Positions 48,831-59,473 of a DNA stretch of 64,000 bases are shown one piece after another (position 1 is the first letter of the stretch; each line of letters starts with the position of its first letter). Location of the stretch: positions 193,824 through 257,823 of the forward strand of contig QKWP01000234.1 of NCBI GenBank assembly GCA_003550325.1. The letters run 5' to 3'. The notes under the pieces are model-generated. The model made no database searches. It saw only the letters and a list, made by a program, of their open reading frames with translations, and had not been told where the DNA came from. Origin of the DNA: Gigaspora rosea. Lineage: Eukaryota; Glomeromycota; Glomeromycetes; Diversisporales; Gigasporaceae. The position numbers were made by a program, and so were the translations under genes.

Positions 48831-49025
48831 TGTTCATTAACCATTGGAATATATAGTATTATATAAACTTCAAATCTATAATTTTAATATAGAATATTAT
48901 TTAAATCTATAATATCTACTAAAATTTAAATATAGACTTTTATTATAAAACTAACAATTTCTAATATTATTATAAAAAAAAGACTATAAAAAAAGTTTAA
49001 AAATTTTTTACAATTCTATAATAAA
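48831..49025. other. AT-rich stretch, nothing recognised
   Basis: Lies between the retroelement fossil and the nested MITEs past the kinase gene. Repeated AATATAGA/TATTATAAA words only. Confidence 0.4.
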
Positions 49026-49027
49026 TA

Positions 49028-49423
49028 CAATTAGGCACAGTGTATAAACTCCATGTGTGCAATGTGCTCATGTGCACATGGTTTTAAAAAGTTTTACATA
49101 TTTTTGACTAGAAATGTGCATATAATTCACTTACTTTAGAGCTAAATAGTCACCAAAATTATTAGTAAAATACAGAAGATGTGTATATAGAGCACATGTG
49201 TACATAATTTATTGTATATATATTCAGATTTATTAAAATTGTTCATATAAATTATGTATACAATGTGCACAAGATTCACATGGGATCAGATTTTATACAC
49301 TGGTTAGACCTCATTATAGTCACAAATTATAAGAAAACTTTATTTCCATTTTACCAATTTTTATAAGGCTTAGTCAAATTGAATTTTGGTTACCAAACTG
49401 GTGATTATATCGAGATCTGACTG
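49028..49423. mobile_element. Tigger-like MITE split by a hAT-type MITE
   Basis: Right end CAGTCAGATCTCGATATAAT (inverted) with TA. The left end CA + ATTAGGCA is cut 10 bases in and resumes at 49303 as GTTAGACCTCATTATAGTCA. Own length about 123 bp. It ends 12 bp before the kinase stop codon, so it lies in or beyond the 3' UTR. Confidence 0.75.
49038..49302. mobile_element. hAT-type MITE inside the Tigger-like MITE
   Basis: Ends CAGTGTATAAACTCCATGTG and CAGTGTATAAAATCTGATCC (inverted). The 8-bp duplication is eroded (ATTAGGCA / GTTAGACC), but it coincides with the interrupted terminal repeat of the host MITE, which supports the reading. GTGCACATG words recur. Confidence 0.7.
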
Positions 49424-49435
49424 TAAATCAAATTC

Positions 49436-51317
49436 TCAGCATAAGCTAACCTTAGCATCCATATTAAATAAGTCAAAATTTTCAGAAATCGATTCCACTT
49501 CTAATATTTAGCAAATAAAAATAAGCAAGTATGATTTAAAGTATGATGTTTTTTAAATTTTAAAATATTAATTACCTGAGTTTAAAGGTCTAATACTTTT
49601 ACTGATATATGAATCATCTTCATGATGACTTACTGGAATAATTATTTTGTTATACGTATTTTCCAAAAATTGCTTTTTAGTTTCATTATAATTAAAACTT
49701 GAAATTTCGCTAATCCAGATTTTAATATATGAAGTAATAAGTTCTGCATTAGGCCTGTTTCTTGGATCTAAATCTAAACAACGTTTGGCCAACTTTACAT
49801 AGTCACTCGGTGTTTCAGGAAGAAATTCAGGTCGTTTTCCAGAACAAATCTGTGCTACAAGATTGTTATCAAATGATATACCATCAAAAGGTCTTAGTCC
49901 GGTTGAAATTTCCCACATAATAATTCCTAGTCCATAAATGTCTGCTGCTTGTGTAAATTCCCGGCCTAATAAAATTTCTGGTGCAATATAAGGCATAACT
50001 CCACAAATCTCATTATTTTTTGTTTTAGTTAAGATTGCAAGTCCTAAATCAGCAATATACGCACTGTGAAAATTTTCTAATAATATATTACCACTATGTA
50101 AATCTCGATGAATAATTTCTTTTGAATGAAATTCTTTGAGATTAGAAGCTATACAATATAGTATATTTAGTATATCATCCCAATCCATTCGAAAGATAAT
50201 GTGAAGATTTTTTCGTAAAGAACCTTTTTTAGCATACTTTAAAACAAGAATATATTTATTTTGTTCTTCAATTTTTGAAATTCCATAACAATTTAAAAAT
50301 GTAGGATCTTCATTGCCGATATTAGAATATGCTTTAAACTAAAAAAATATTAATATAAGCAAAAATATAATAAAATATATAGTGTTATTAAGCTTACAGT
50401 ACCTCATTCAAAAATCTATCATTATGAATTAATTTAATTGCTACTTCTAAAACCGAATATTTAGACATATACCATTTACCTAAATATACGGTCAAAAATC
50501 CACCTTTTCTGATAATATCTTCTGTAATTTGCAAATCTTCATATGGTATCCATCGTAATGAAGTTCCTATTTGAGCTCTGTATAAAGTTTCAAGAAGTCC
50601 TATTCCAGATTCTTCTATTCTTGAATATTTTTCAAACCATTCAAGAGCTTTATCATTATTTTGTCTAACACCTGTTCCATTTAGAAAACAACATCCAACG
50701 TTATACATTGCGTTAGCATTTCCCATCTTAGCTGCTTTATGATAATAAAGAAATGCCAGACTTTTATTTATTTCAACTCCTCTTCCATTTTGATAAAAAA
50801 ATCCAACTTGTATTAATGCGTTAATATTTCCTTTATCTGCAGCATGTTGATAAAACATAAATGCTATTTTTTTGTTCTTTTCAACTCCAATTCCATGTTC
50901 ATAACAATGTCCAGCATTAAACATTCCACAAGCATTTCCCATATCCGCTGCTTTTTCATAACAACTATATGCCATATTTTCATCTTTTTTAACTATTATT
51001 CTATGCTGATAAAAGTATCCAACCTGTGATGCTGCGTTATCATTTCCCATCTCAACTGATTTTAGGTAGTAAACAAGTGCCTTCCGCCTATCCTTTTTAA
51101 CTCCAATTCCATGTTCATAATAATATCCTACATTAAACATTCCACCAGCATTACCCATTTCGACAGCTTTTTGATAATAAGTAAATGCTATATGTTCGCT
51201 TTTTTCAACTCTATTTCCATTTCGATAACAGCATCCAATTCTAAAAAATCTAATAGAATCGGCAGATTTTTGACTATATTCAGATGTCTTTTTTTTGTTT
51301 GATTCTAATTTATTCAT
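49436..51317 (-). CDS. Sel1-repeat tyrosine-kinase-like protein, three exons
   Basis: Predicted cytoplasmic protein kinase of about 580 aa. Exons: 50403-51317, 49576-50338, 49436-49500; introns 64 and 75 bp with GT-AG ends, frame kept. Residues about 20-235 are six Sel1 (SEL1-like TPR) repeats of 36 aa (GNAGGMFNVGYYYEHGIGV). The kinase domain follows: GGFLTVYLG loop (272), VAIK Lys295, Glu305, HRDLHSGN (382-389, catalytic Asp384), DLG (402-404), APE (424-426), GLGIIMWEISTG. All catalytic residues are present. Large Sel1/TKL families are typical of Glomeromycotina and are thought to signal; the substrate is unknown. Exon 3 is inferred from splice sites and frame; without it the protein ends at 49568. 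No stops or frameshifts seen, so it is probably active. Confidence 0.9.
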
Positions 51318-51769
51318 TTTTTTTTTTTTTTTAAATAAATGAATTAAAATAATTAATTATTAAACCCAATTTTACAAAATATTATTAAATATTCTGGACC
51401 TAGAAGAATTTTTGATCATTTTTATAGAAATTTTTGTGTCACATATATGATTCCAGAATCTACATCGATCGCGCCTTCTATGGTCATAGAAGTATCGAAT
51501 GAAACTAGAATTTGCTAGAATTTGGCAAAGATATCGTTTGATTGGATAGAAATATAAACAACGATCGCAATTTTAATGCTGTAATATTTATTTTTGTAAC
51601 AGTAAATTAGGGATACACGTGTAATTCCAGTTATTACTAAATTAGGGGTAGATTCGATATTCCAGAATTTTTTTATTATTACAAGCATTAGTCTACGGCG
51701 CCCCTCCTTTTCTTCTGTTGATCAATGTGGCGTGCATTTGAGTTATCGTGATTGCTCATAAGCTATTGT
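51318..51769. promoter_or_regulatory. Upstream region of the kinase gene
   Basis: AT-rich, with a T tract directly before the start codon on + (an A tract in the 5' UTR on the gene strand). I see no TATA box or other element I could name. The promoter probably lies here because repeats begin at about 51770. Confidence 0.3.
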
Positions 51770-51955
51770 AAAAATTCTCTTGCAAAACTTGCTTGTTATT
51801 GCAGTGCATGGTTAAGGATGAGTTAGTCTTCATCAGAATCATCATGAACTCTATCATGAGTTACAGTAAACAATTCTTGCTCATCATCCCAGTGATTCAT
51901 AGGATGTTGCCATGGTTGAGCTGGGTTGAAATTAATCACTGTTAATTCTATCATA

Positions 51956-52185
51956 AGGCCACGCAAAGTTAATTTTTCGTTTTGTATAACCCGCCGACCC
52001 AATTTTTCCAAAACTTTTTTTTTTAAAAATTCCTATTGTGCCAATTATTCTATTTTTGCCATTTAATTTTTTTTCTCTGGTATCAACTCGATTATGACCT
52101 TGATTTTTCGGATTACCGGTAAAAAAAAAAATTTCTGATTCCATGTTATGCAAACCGAAGAATTACCAGTAACTTTGCGTGACCT
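51956..52185. mobile_element. TA-flanked MITE, 230 bp
   Basis: Ends AGGCCACGCAAAGTTAATTT and AGGTCACGCAAAGTTACTGG (inverted), TA on both sides. Half of a sister copy lies at about 22440-22537. Contains TTATGCAAACCGAA, shared with 52210-52307. Confidence 0.7.
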
Positions 52186-52209
52186 TAGATGAGAACATAA
52201 ATTAATTTA

Positions 52210-52307
52210 GGCCACGCAAGTTAATTTTTTTTTTTTTAAAAAAAAAAATCTGACTGGAATTTTGAAACATCAGGTTATGCAAACCGAAAAATTAGCTTTG
52301 CATAGCC
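52210..52307. mobile_element. TA-flanked MITE, 98 bp
   Basis: Ends GGCCACGCAAGTTAATTTTT and GGCTATGCAAAGCTAATTTT (inverted), TA on both sides. A short deletion relative of the MITE 24 bp to its left. Confidence 0.7.
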
Positions 52308-53473
52308 TAAGTTATCGCAAAATATTGTTGCAGAACTTATTGATTTAGCTGGATTTGATCAGTTTTTGATTTTTCAAGCTCAGTGAGTCCTAATATATAA
52401 TGTTACACTTTTCAGAACCCATTTACTATATATAATAAAAATGCCAAATAGTAATGAAATGAGTTCTGAAAATATAAAGAAGTTAGGTAATTACTTGTAT
52501 CGTAATTGTAGAACTTGTGAAGCTTCTAAAAAATTATGTAGTGATTAAATAGTGATTAAATTAAACTAAATCGAAAAGAGTGATAATGCGCACACAATGG
52601 TTAAGTTAGTTTGCATTGATATTACCATGATTTTCATCAAGAGTTATAATTAACCTTTTTTTTTGAAATTATTTGCTATTCCAGTGACTACTGCATGTAG
52701 TTATAAGTTCGCACCAGAATTTTCATAATTTCTACTGAATTACATAAGAAAATTCTGTAACACTTATGTACCTGTTATTCTGGCGACCATTGTGTAGTTG
52801 AGTTAGTTTGCATTTAGAATTGTCTTCATTTTTGTGGGATTAAGTTTGAATTAGTTTGCATTGAGTTATTACTTTTTATGCAAAAAATTCTGTTGCAAGG
52901 CCTACTTGCTATTTTGGTAAAGACTGTACTTTATTTTAGGTTGAATTAGTTTGCATTGAAATTATCATATTAAAATTATTTGATTTTTACTACAAATTAG
53001 TATACTGTAAAAGAATTTAGCTATTAAAACAAACCATTTTGGCTATCACAATATCAGAGATAGTTTGTATTGGTATTGTCTTATATTTTCTATGTGGTTG
53101 GTCAGTTTGCATTGGAATTATGTTGTGAGCCACTGTAAAGCTATTTAGATAATGAAAGTTAGCTTGTGTTGGAATTACAGTCAACTCTTTCTATACTGAA
53201 CCCTCAAGTCTGGCCAAAAAAAAAAGTTTACTAAAAAAAATTACTATGATTTCTTAAGAAACCATAGCTTTTTTTATACTGAACTATTAAGAAATTTTAA
53301 AATTTGGGTATGGCGACATAGAGAAACTATCTGGTTGTCACCCAAGTGGCAGGTCTAGAGTTCAAATCCCAATAGAGACGAATTAAAAAATAGGCCTGTG
53401 TTATGGTAATATTTGTTCATCAATCAGTCGGGTATATTACCTATAACCTTGGTACCACCATTTTGAATAGGAG

Positions 53474-53711
53474 TATATATGAGGACAAAATTATTTCAGG
53501 TTCTAAAACCCAAAATTAAAATTTGAAGACGAAATTGTTTTGACCTATTTTACTTGAAAGACGAAATTATTTGATACTTTTTTTGAATAGACGAAATTAT
53601 AAGGAACATATCTATATTAATTTTATTTGCTCTTCTTTATAAAAAATTTCAATTTTCACTAATGAAGACGAAATAGGCCTTGTTTAAAAATCAATTTCTG
53701 TGGCATCACTA
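53474..53711. mobile_element. hAT-type MITE in S3 (twin of 32279)
   Basis: Perfect 8-bp duplication AATAGGAG (53466-53473, 53712-53719). Ends TATATATGAGGAC and TAGTGATGCCACAG (inverted). It matches 32279-32518 in opposite orientation over its full length. Confidence 0.9.
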
Positions 53712-54237
53712 AATAGGAGCTTTGGCATAGTTGTGTATTACATAAACAAATCCAAGGGACTGGAACAATTGAAACCCGTTTGGCAAGTCCTGAGTGAAGA
53801 GGTAGCTGGACTTTTGATGGTACTAGAAAAAAGGATCTCAGCAGTGACTAACCAGGAAATCCAAATGGGCAAGAGCCCTTATGGCAAAGGGGACCCACCA
53901 ACCTGGCTGTCGAAGTCATACCAGAGGAAAAAGACATGTGTTATAGAAGCATGAACCAAGGAAAGGGAGACCTTAGGCACCTAAAGCCTAGTGAACTGAT
54001 CCTTCCAGGCCAACTGGATTAGTAGTTTGGAATGACTGAGAAAAAAAATCTGAGTGACTGACTGGGTACTGGGGTTTAGTGAACTTCGCAAGAGCAAATG
54101 GAACTAATCAGCCAATAAGAAGTGGAAGTATAAAGGTGTGCATGTGTCAAGACCTAACAGAACTCTAGGCATATCTATCTGGGAGTCTTTAGTCATAAAG
54201 AGGATTTGGAACTACCAATACAGGTATATACTGGTAT

Positions 54238-54510
54238 TAGGGTTCCGCAATTTGATTTGATCTTCAAATATTTGATCAAATTCAAATTCAAATTTGACTA
54301 TATTTGATTTGATCAAATTCAAATATGGTCAAATTTGATTTGATTTGACAAATATTTGATTTAATTTGAAAATTACTATTAAAAATTCAAATTCAAATCA
54401 AATTCAGATTCAAATATTTGAATCAAATCAAATTCAAATCAGGATCAATTTGATTTGATCAAATTCAAATTGATCCAATATTTGATTTGATTTAAATTTG
54501 AGGAACCCTA
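54238..54510. mobile_element. hAT-type MITE in S3, TTTGATTTGATC-rich
   Basis: Ends TAGGGTTCCGCAATTTGATT and TAGGGTTCCTCAAATTTAAA (inverted), duplication ACTGGTAT / GCTGGTAT (7 of 8; S1 and S2 show the unoccupied site). Nearly the whole element is TTTGATTTGATCAAATTC words. 273 bp. Confidence 0.9.
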
Positions 54511-55845
54511 GCTGGTATAAGTACATGCAGTGGTAATTAGGTTCGCCTAGCCTCATGATGCCATCCAACTATATTCTGCACTGGAAGCATTTGGAAACAT
54601 GCCTAGGAACCTTACTACCATAGCGGAAAATACACTTTTTCAAATTCAGAATGTTAAATTCTGGACCTCAAGTCGCAAGAAACCGGCTAATTGCAGCAGC
54701 ATGCAGGCTTGGGATACTTACCCATAAGGTAGAGGCAGCTGCATGGCTTGAGATATGAATCCTCAAAAAGTACACTAGTAAGGGATTTTCTGGTATACCA
54801 AATTTCAAATATACCAATATGAAAGTATAAAGCGCCTACCTGGCATACACCAAATTAGAAATAATGAATTAGAAAATGTGAGTAAAGTAGCGGACATGTG
54901 GACGTTAATTGTTGGTTGAAAAGGAACGTACAAATTCAGATTAACTATATAAATGGGAATATAGAAGGCTCTAGTGGGTTTTAGCTATGGATAAAAGGTT
55001 TATAGCCTGAAGTCTTAGTCTCAATACTTGTATATAATATGTATATATTTACAGTACTACAATATGTCAATTTACTGAAGTATTAATAAAGATTGGGGCA
55101 GAAGCTACACCTCTAATATTAAAAAAAAAAAAAAATTAAAATTTTGAGTTCATTATATCCAGAGTTCATTATAATGAGATTCATTATATCCAGAGATAAC
55201 TATATTTTGAAGAATTTACTAAACTAAAATTTTTTTCTAGAAGGTTCTTTTTTGATATTTTAGCCATAGTTCTTTTTTATATATATCTCTTCAATTTAGT
55301 TAGAGTTTTTTGTTAGTAATAGTTTTTTTCTTATAGATATAATAAGTGAATTTAGATAGAGCAGAGACTTTTTTATTTAGTATTATATAATTTTTATGCC
55401 TTATACAAGTTATAATAGTAACTATCAGTTATATTTTTACAGGGCTTTATGTACTTTTATTAAAGATAAGGCCTATTTCTACCATGGTATTTTGCTATTT
55501 CTACTATAGTTATACAAAAAGTTTCTATTTTTAGATTTAATATAATACTATATATTATAATTTTAACTTTAAAACTAATAAGTATGGTAAACCTTCTTTG
55601 GTTACTAATAAAAAGTTGTAGAGCTTATTTTTCTGATTCTAATAATATTTAAATCATCAAAATTTGATCAGTGGATCCCAAGATACTTGGGATCAAAAAA
55701 GAGAATATAAAGATTGGCAAATTCACTATTATCGTATACAAACTATTCATTTTTTTATATAAGTTTTAAACATTTTTTTATTATAGTAAACAATATTACT
55801 ATATAAAAAACCAATAAAAGTCGTCTTAAAAAAGGAAGCTTTTAA

Positions 55846-56402
55846 GGGTGTGGTGACTTAGAGAAGTTGGTAAGTTGTCACCCCCATACGGCAGGTTTAG
55901 GGTTCAAATCACACTGGCGACGCTTTGGAAAAATAGATCTGTGTTCCGGTAACTGCTTCTCATCAATCGGTTGGGTATATTACCTGTAGCCTTGGTATAC
56001 CATCTTGAATGGAAGCTTTCGGGCGTAGTTGTGTACTATTATACAGACAAAGCCAAGGAACCGGAGAAACAGAAACCCGTATGGAAAGTCCCGAGTAAGG
56101 AGGTAACAATGATCTTTGACGGTGCTACCAGAACTGGAGTATCGGAAACCGGACCCAGAGAACTGAACGATAAAAGACCTTCAGAGGAGAGGGTCCACCA
56201 ACCTGGCCGCTGGAGACGCACCGGAGGAAAAGAACCTATGTTACGGAAGTAGGTACTAAGGGAAGAAAAACCATATATCACCTAAAGCCGGATAAATCGA
56301 CCCTTCCGGGCTAACTGAATTGGAAGTTTGGGATATTCGGGAAAGGACTGGTATAAAGGGAAAAGTAGGTACCAGGGTCAGAGTGAACCTTACAAGGGCA
56401 GA
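55846..56402 (+). mobile_element. SINE-like copy S4, 5' part only
   Basis: Matches the first 560 or so bases of the S family, with the best B-box in the window (GGTTCAAATC, 55911-55920) and many retained CpGs, so relatively young. After 56402 (ACAAGGGCAG) homology to S1-S3 stops abruptly and unrelated higher-complexity sequence follows. Confidence 0.8.
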
Positions 56403-56870
56403 AGTAGATAACTCAGGGGTTCAAGAGTACTACTCTGACCACAAGTGTTGGTCTCAGTTAATGCGCTGTTACTGAAGCATAGGTAGATACCTGTGTGGGA
56501 CAAGGAGCGATCCTACCAAGAAGTCAGCTATTGGGTGCAATTCCGTTACCGCAGTTTGCTGGTCCTCTGGGGCTAGACGCAGATATACCATTCTTGGGGC
56601 CTTAGGTTCTTGGGAAATGTCGACCCTTGAAAGTATTCTTGAATGGAGTCATGTGATTCTTAACTAGAATTTCCCCTAAGAGTGCTGTCAACAAAAAGTC
56701 AAGTTGGAGGTATCTTTCATGAGAGATATATTTCTCTGCAGGAAATATATTTCCCAACCAATCAAAAGCTGAGTTTATCACATGACATACATTCTGGAGT
56801 ACCACTTGAACCGGATATGTTTGTACTATCCAAACTTCATTAGCCCAAACAACTTTGGTTGTTTATTTTT
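56403..56870 (+). other. Higher-complexity block after S4, unknown
   Basis: About 470 bp with a more balanced base composition than its neighbours (GGTCCTCTGGGGCTAGACGC), no convincing ORF and no similarity to the S family body. It could be an alternative SINE body, a captured RNA or part of an unrecognised element. Confidence 0.4.
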
Positions 56871-56879
56871 TTTAAGTAC

Positions 56880-57800
56880 AAAAAATTAAAAAAATTTACA
56901 AAAAACAACATAAATTTGATTTCATCTATCGTGCTAATTATTGTACTACTATCGTACAATGCTTATTTTACTATTGTGCTATGTTCATTCAACTATCATA
57001 GGGCATAGATTGTTTATTTTTTTTATAAGTACAAAAATTAAAAAAAATTACAAAAAACAACAAAACCCAATTCCAACTATCATGCTACATTTCAACTATC
57101 GTGATATTTCAACTATCATACTGCATCCCAACTATTATACTAAATTCCATACTAACTATTATGCTATGCCCTATACTAACTATTACGCTTCATTCCTATA
57201 CTAACTAGCTTGCTATGTTCTGAACTATTATACTATGTCTATTGTACTACATTTTATACTAACTATTCTGCTATGCTCATTCTACTATTGTGCTATGTTC
57301 ATTATACTATTGTGCTATATTTATTCTACTATCGAGCTACATTCATTCTACTATCGTGCAATGTTCTTTACTGACTCTCATACATTTAAAAAAGAAGTTA
57401 GTATTGTAAAATAAAAAAAAAATAAAAAATACTATCATGTTGTATCACATATTATCTATTGTGCTCTATCCATTCTAACTATCATACTACTTTCCATACT
57501 ACCAACTATACTATATTCGTTCTAAGAAAAAGAAGAAACATTAGTACTATATATAAAAAAAAAGAATACTATCATATACTAACTATGGTACTACGTCTGT
57601 TCTACTATCATGCTACATTCCTTTCTAACTATCATACTATGTTTATTCTAACTAATGCGCTATGTTTGTCTTTAAAAAAAAAATAAGAAATGTTGTACTA
57701 TAAAATAAAAAAAATATCAGCTACATCCTATATTACTATCATGATGTATCCTATACTAACCAACTATTGTGCTATGTTCTATTCTAACTATCATATTCTA
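56880..57800 (+). repeat. Degenerate 20-22-bp tandem repeat
   Basis: Units of the type TTCTACTATCGTGCTATGTTCA repeated tens of times with drift, interrupted by two copies of GTTTATTTTTTTTAAGTACA plus A-rich sequence (56856 and 57010). ORFs over it (rich in Tyr/Thr/Ile/His) are artefacts. Confidence 0.8.
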
Positions 57801-57989
57801 AAAAATAAAATAAAATAAACCCTATTTAACAAAGAACTTACTGAAACAACAAACAACTTATTAAAAGAATCTGCCAAAAACTACAAAAATGTACTAGAAA
57901 ATCTATAGAAAAACAAAGAACTTACTGAATCACCTGAGAACAGCCAATACCTTTATATCAGAAAACATACCAAATTATGAACACACAAA

Positions 57990-58082
57990 ACCTTTAAGGC
58001 TCCAGTGACAGCTCTAGTGATAGCTTCAGTGATGGCTCTAGCAAGGGCTCCAGCAAAAGCTTTAGTGACGCCTTTAAATAAT
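57990..58082 (+). repeat. 12-bp GGCTCCAGTGAC tandem repeat
   Basis: Seven diverged 12-bp units of the form GCTCTAGTGATA. In frame it would encode a tetrapeptide repeat, but no long ORF contains it. Confidence 0.75.
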
Positions 58083-58810
58083 AAAAAAAAATACACAAAT
58101 ATAAAATAAAACATCAAAAAAAAACAAGTGCAAAAATATTTATCTTGATCATCTTGATCATTTTGATCAATAAAAAAATCGAACTGATTCCTAATCCTGG
58201 CACCGTACCGGTGATTATTACCTCAGGTAGGAAATATATCACCCAGGGAAATGCATCTTTTGCAATTTTCTTAATAAGAACTCAAAGTCAGTTATGATAA
58301 TAAAATTTTGTGCAAATCTCGATTTTTTATTTGATAGCCTTTTTTAAACTTTGTTTTCTTTATATTTGTGTAATAGTGAATTTGCTAATCCTTATGTTCT
58401 TCTTCTTTAATTCCAAGTATCTTGGGATCTACTAGGCCAATTTTGATGATTTTAACTACCATTAGAATTAGCAAAATGAGCTCTACAACTTTTAACTAGG
58501 TGCCAAAGAAGGTTTACTTATTAGTTAGGGTTAGGATTAGGGTTAGTATTAAAATTAAGGTTTTATGCAAAATTAGGTTTATTATTTTGAATACTAAAAA
58601 TAGAAATTTTTGTGTAACTATAGTAGAAATAGCAAAATACCATAGTGAAATTAGTAGCTCCCTTATTAAATTTGTATTTTTTCAATTTTTCACTTCTTTT
58701 CTTATTTATCATCATTATTTCTTTTTCCTCTTTTTTATTTTTTATTTTTTTGTTTTGTTTTTTTCTTTTTTTTTTTTGAAAATCTGATAACTTCTAGTAA
58801 CTTAGATTAC

Positions 58811-59004
58811 TGGTGTAGTATATTGTATTTGGGCACTCATTTAAAAGCAGCCGGGTTTTACTTTTTAAAAAAATAATCAATTAATATATGTATTAGTTTA
58901 ATATTTCAAATAAAATTGCTTCATAATTTTGCCAAAAAGAAAAAATTCAAGTACAATTATATTTTTTTTGGTTATATTTATATAAAAAAAATTTTTTTAT
59001 ATAT
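58811..59004. other. AT-rich stretch, nothing recognised
   Basis: T- and A-rich DNA between the fold-back at 55460 and SINE-like copy S6. No ORF or terminus. Confidence 0.4.
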
Positions 59005-59473
59005 TAGAGGAGAATTCCAGGTGTAGCTTCTGTCCCAAATTTTATAAATACTTAACAGTTAAGTAAATTAATATATGGAAGTGCCATAAATATATATATA
59101 TTATATACAAGTATTAGAACTAGAATTTTAGGTTATACAACCATTTATTCATAGCTAAAACCCACTAGAGCCTTCCATATTTCTATTTATATAACTGACC
59201 TGGTTTTGTATGTCCATCTCCAACCAACAATTGGTATTTACATATCTGTCATTTTACCTACACTATTTAGTATTATTACTTCCAATTTGGTGTACATTGC
59301 CAGGTAGGCACTTTGTGCTTTCAAATTAGCATACCTGAGATTCCTTACTGACATGCTTTTTGGAAGTTCATATCTCAAGCCATGCAGCTGCCTCTACTAT
59401 ATTGGGTAAGTATTTCAAGCTTGCATGCTGCCACAACTAGCAGGTTTCTGCAACTTTGGAACCCAGGATTTAA

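Larger units (their letters stand above)
51770..53190 (+). repeat. Degenerate TTAGTTTGCATT repeat array
   Basis: A unit of very roughly 85-110 bp, centred on GAGTTAGTTTGCATTGAAATTA and a TTCTGTTGCAAG.CTTGCTATT portion, recurs near 51815, 52600, 52800, 52855, 52940, 53080 and 53150. The same unit occurs at about 21235-21330 inside the hAT-type element in the LINE. Copies are too diverged for a young satellite. Two MITEs (51956, 52210) interrupt the array. Confidence 0.6.
53306..55135 (+). mobile_element. SINE-like copy S3 with two nested MITEs
   Basis: Full copy of the S family with perfect 9-bp duplication TTAAAATTT (53297-53305, 55136-55144). B-box-like GTTCAAATCC at about 53360. It carries the type-B tail (AATAAAGATTGGGGCAGAAG...). 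Minus the MITEs at 53474 and 54238 it is about 1303 bp. CpGs are mostly lost, so this is an old copy. Confidence 0.88.
53177..55202. mobile_element. Tigger-like MITE split by SINE copy S3
   Basis: Left end CAGTCAACTCTTTCTATACT, right end (inverted) TAGTTATCTCTGGATATAAT, TA flanks. Own length about 187 bp. SINE-like S3 with its 9-bp duplication sits in the middle. Moderate terminal match only. Confidence 0.55.
55460..58670. repeat. Large fold-back around SINE copy S4
   Basis: The left arm (about 55460-55760) and right arm (about 58325-58670) are inverted: ATTTCTACTATAGTTATACA against its complement near 58610, AAGTTGTAGAGCTTATTTT against AAAATGAGCTCTACAACTT, and CCCAAGATACTTGGGATC against AAGTATCTTGGGATC. 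The loop contains S4, an unassigned block and tandem repeats. Ends not defined. Confidence 0.65.

Noticed and set aside
50844-51302. Plus-strand ORFs opposite the Sel1 repeats
   Set aside because: They are repeat-driven shadows of the minus-strand Sel1/kinase exon.
58521-58556. Telomere end
   Set aside because: Only about three imperfect TTAGGG-like units, inside a fold-back arm with ordinary sequence on both sides.
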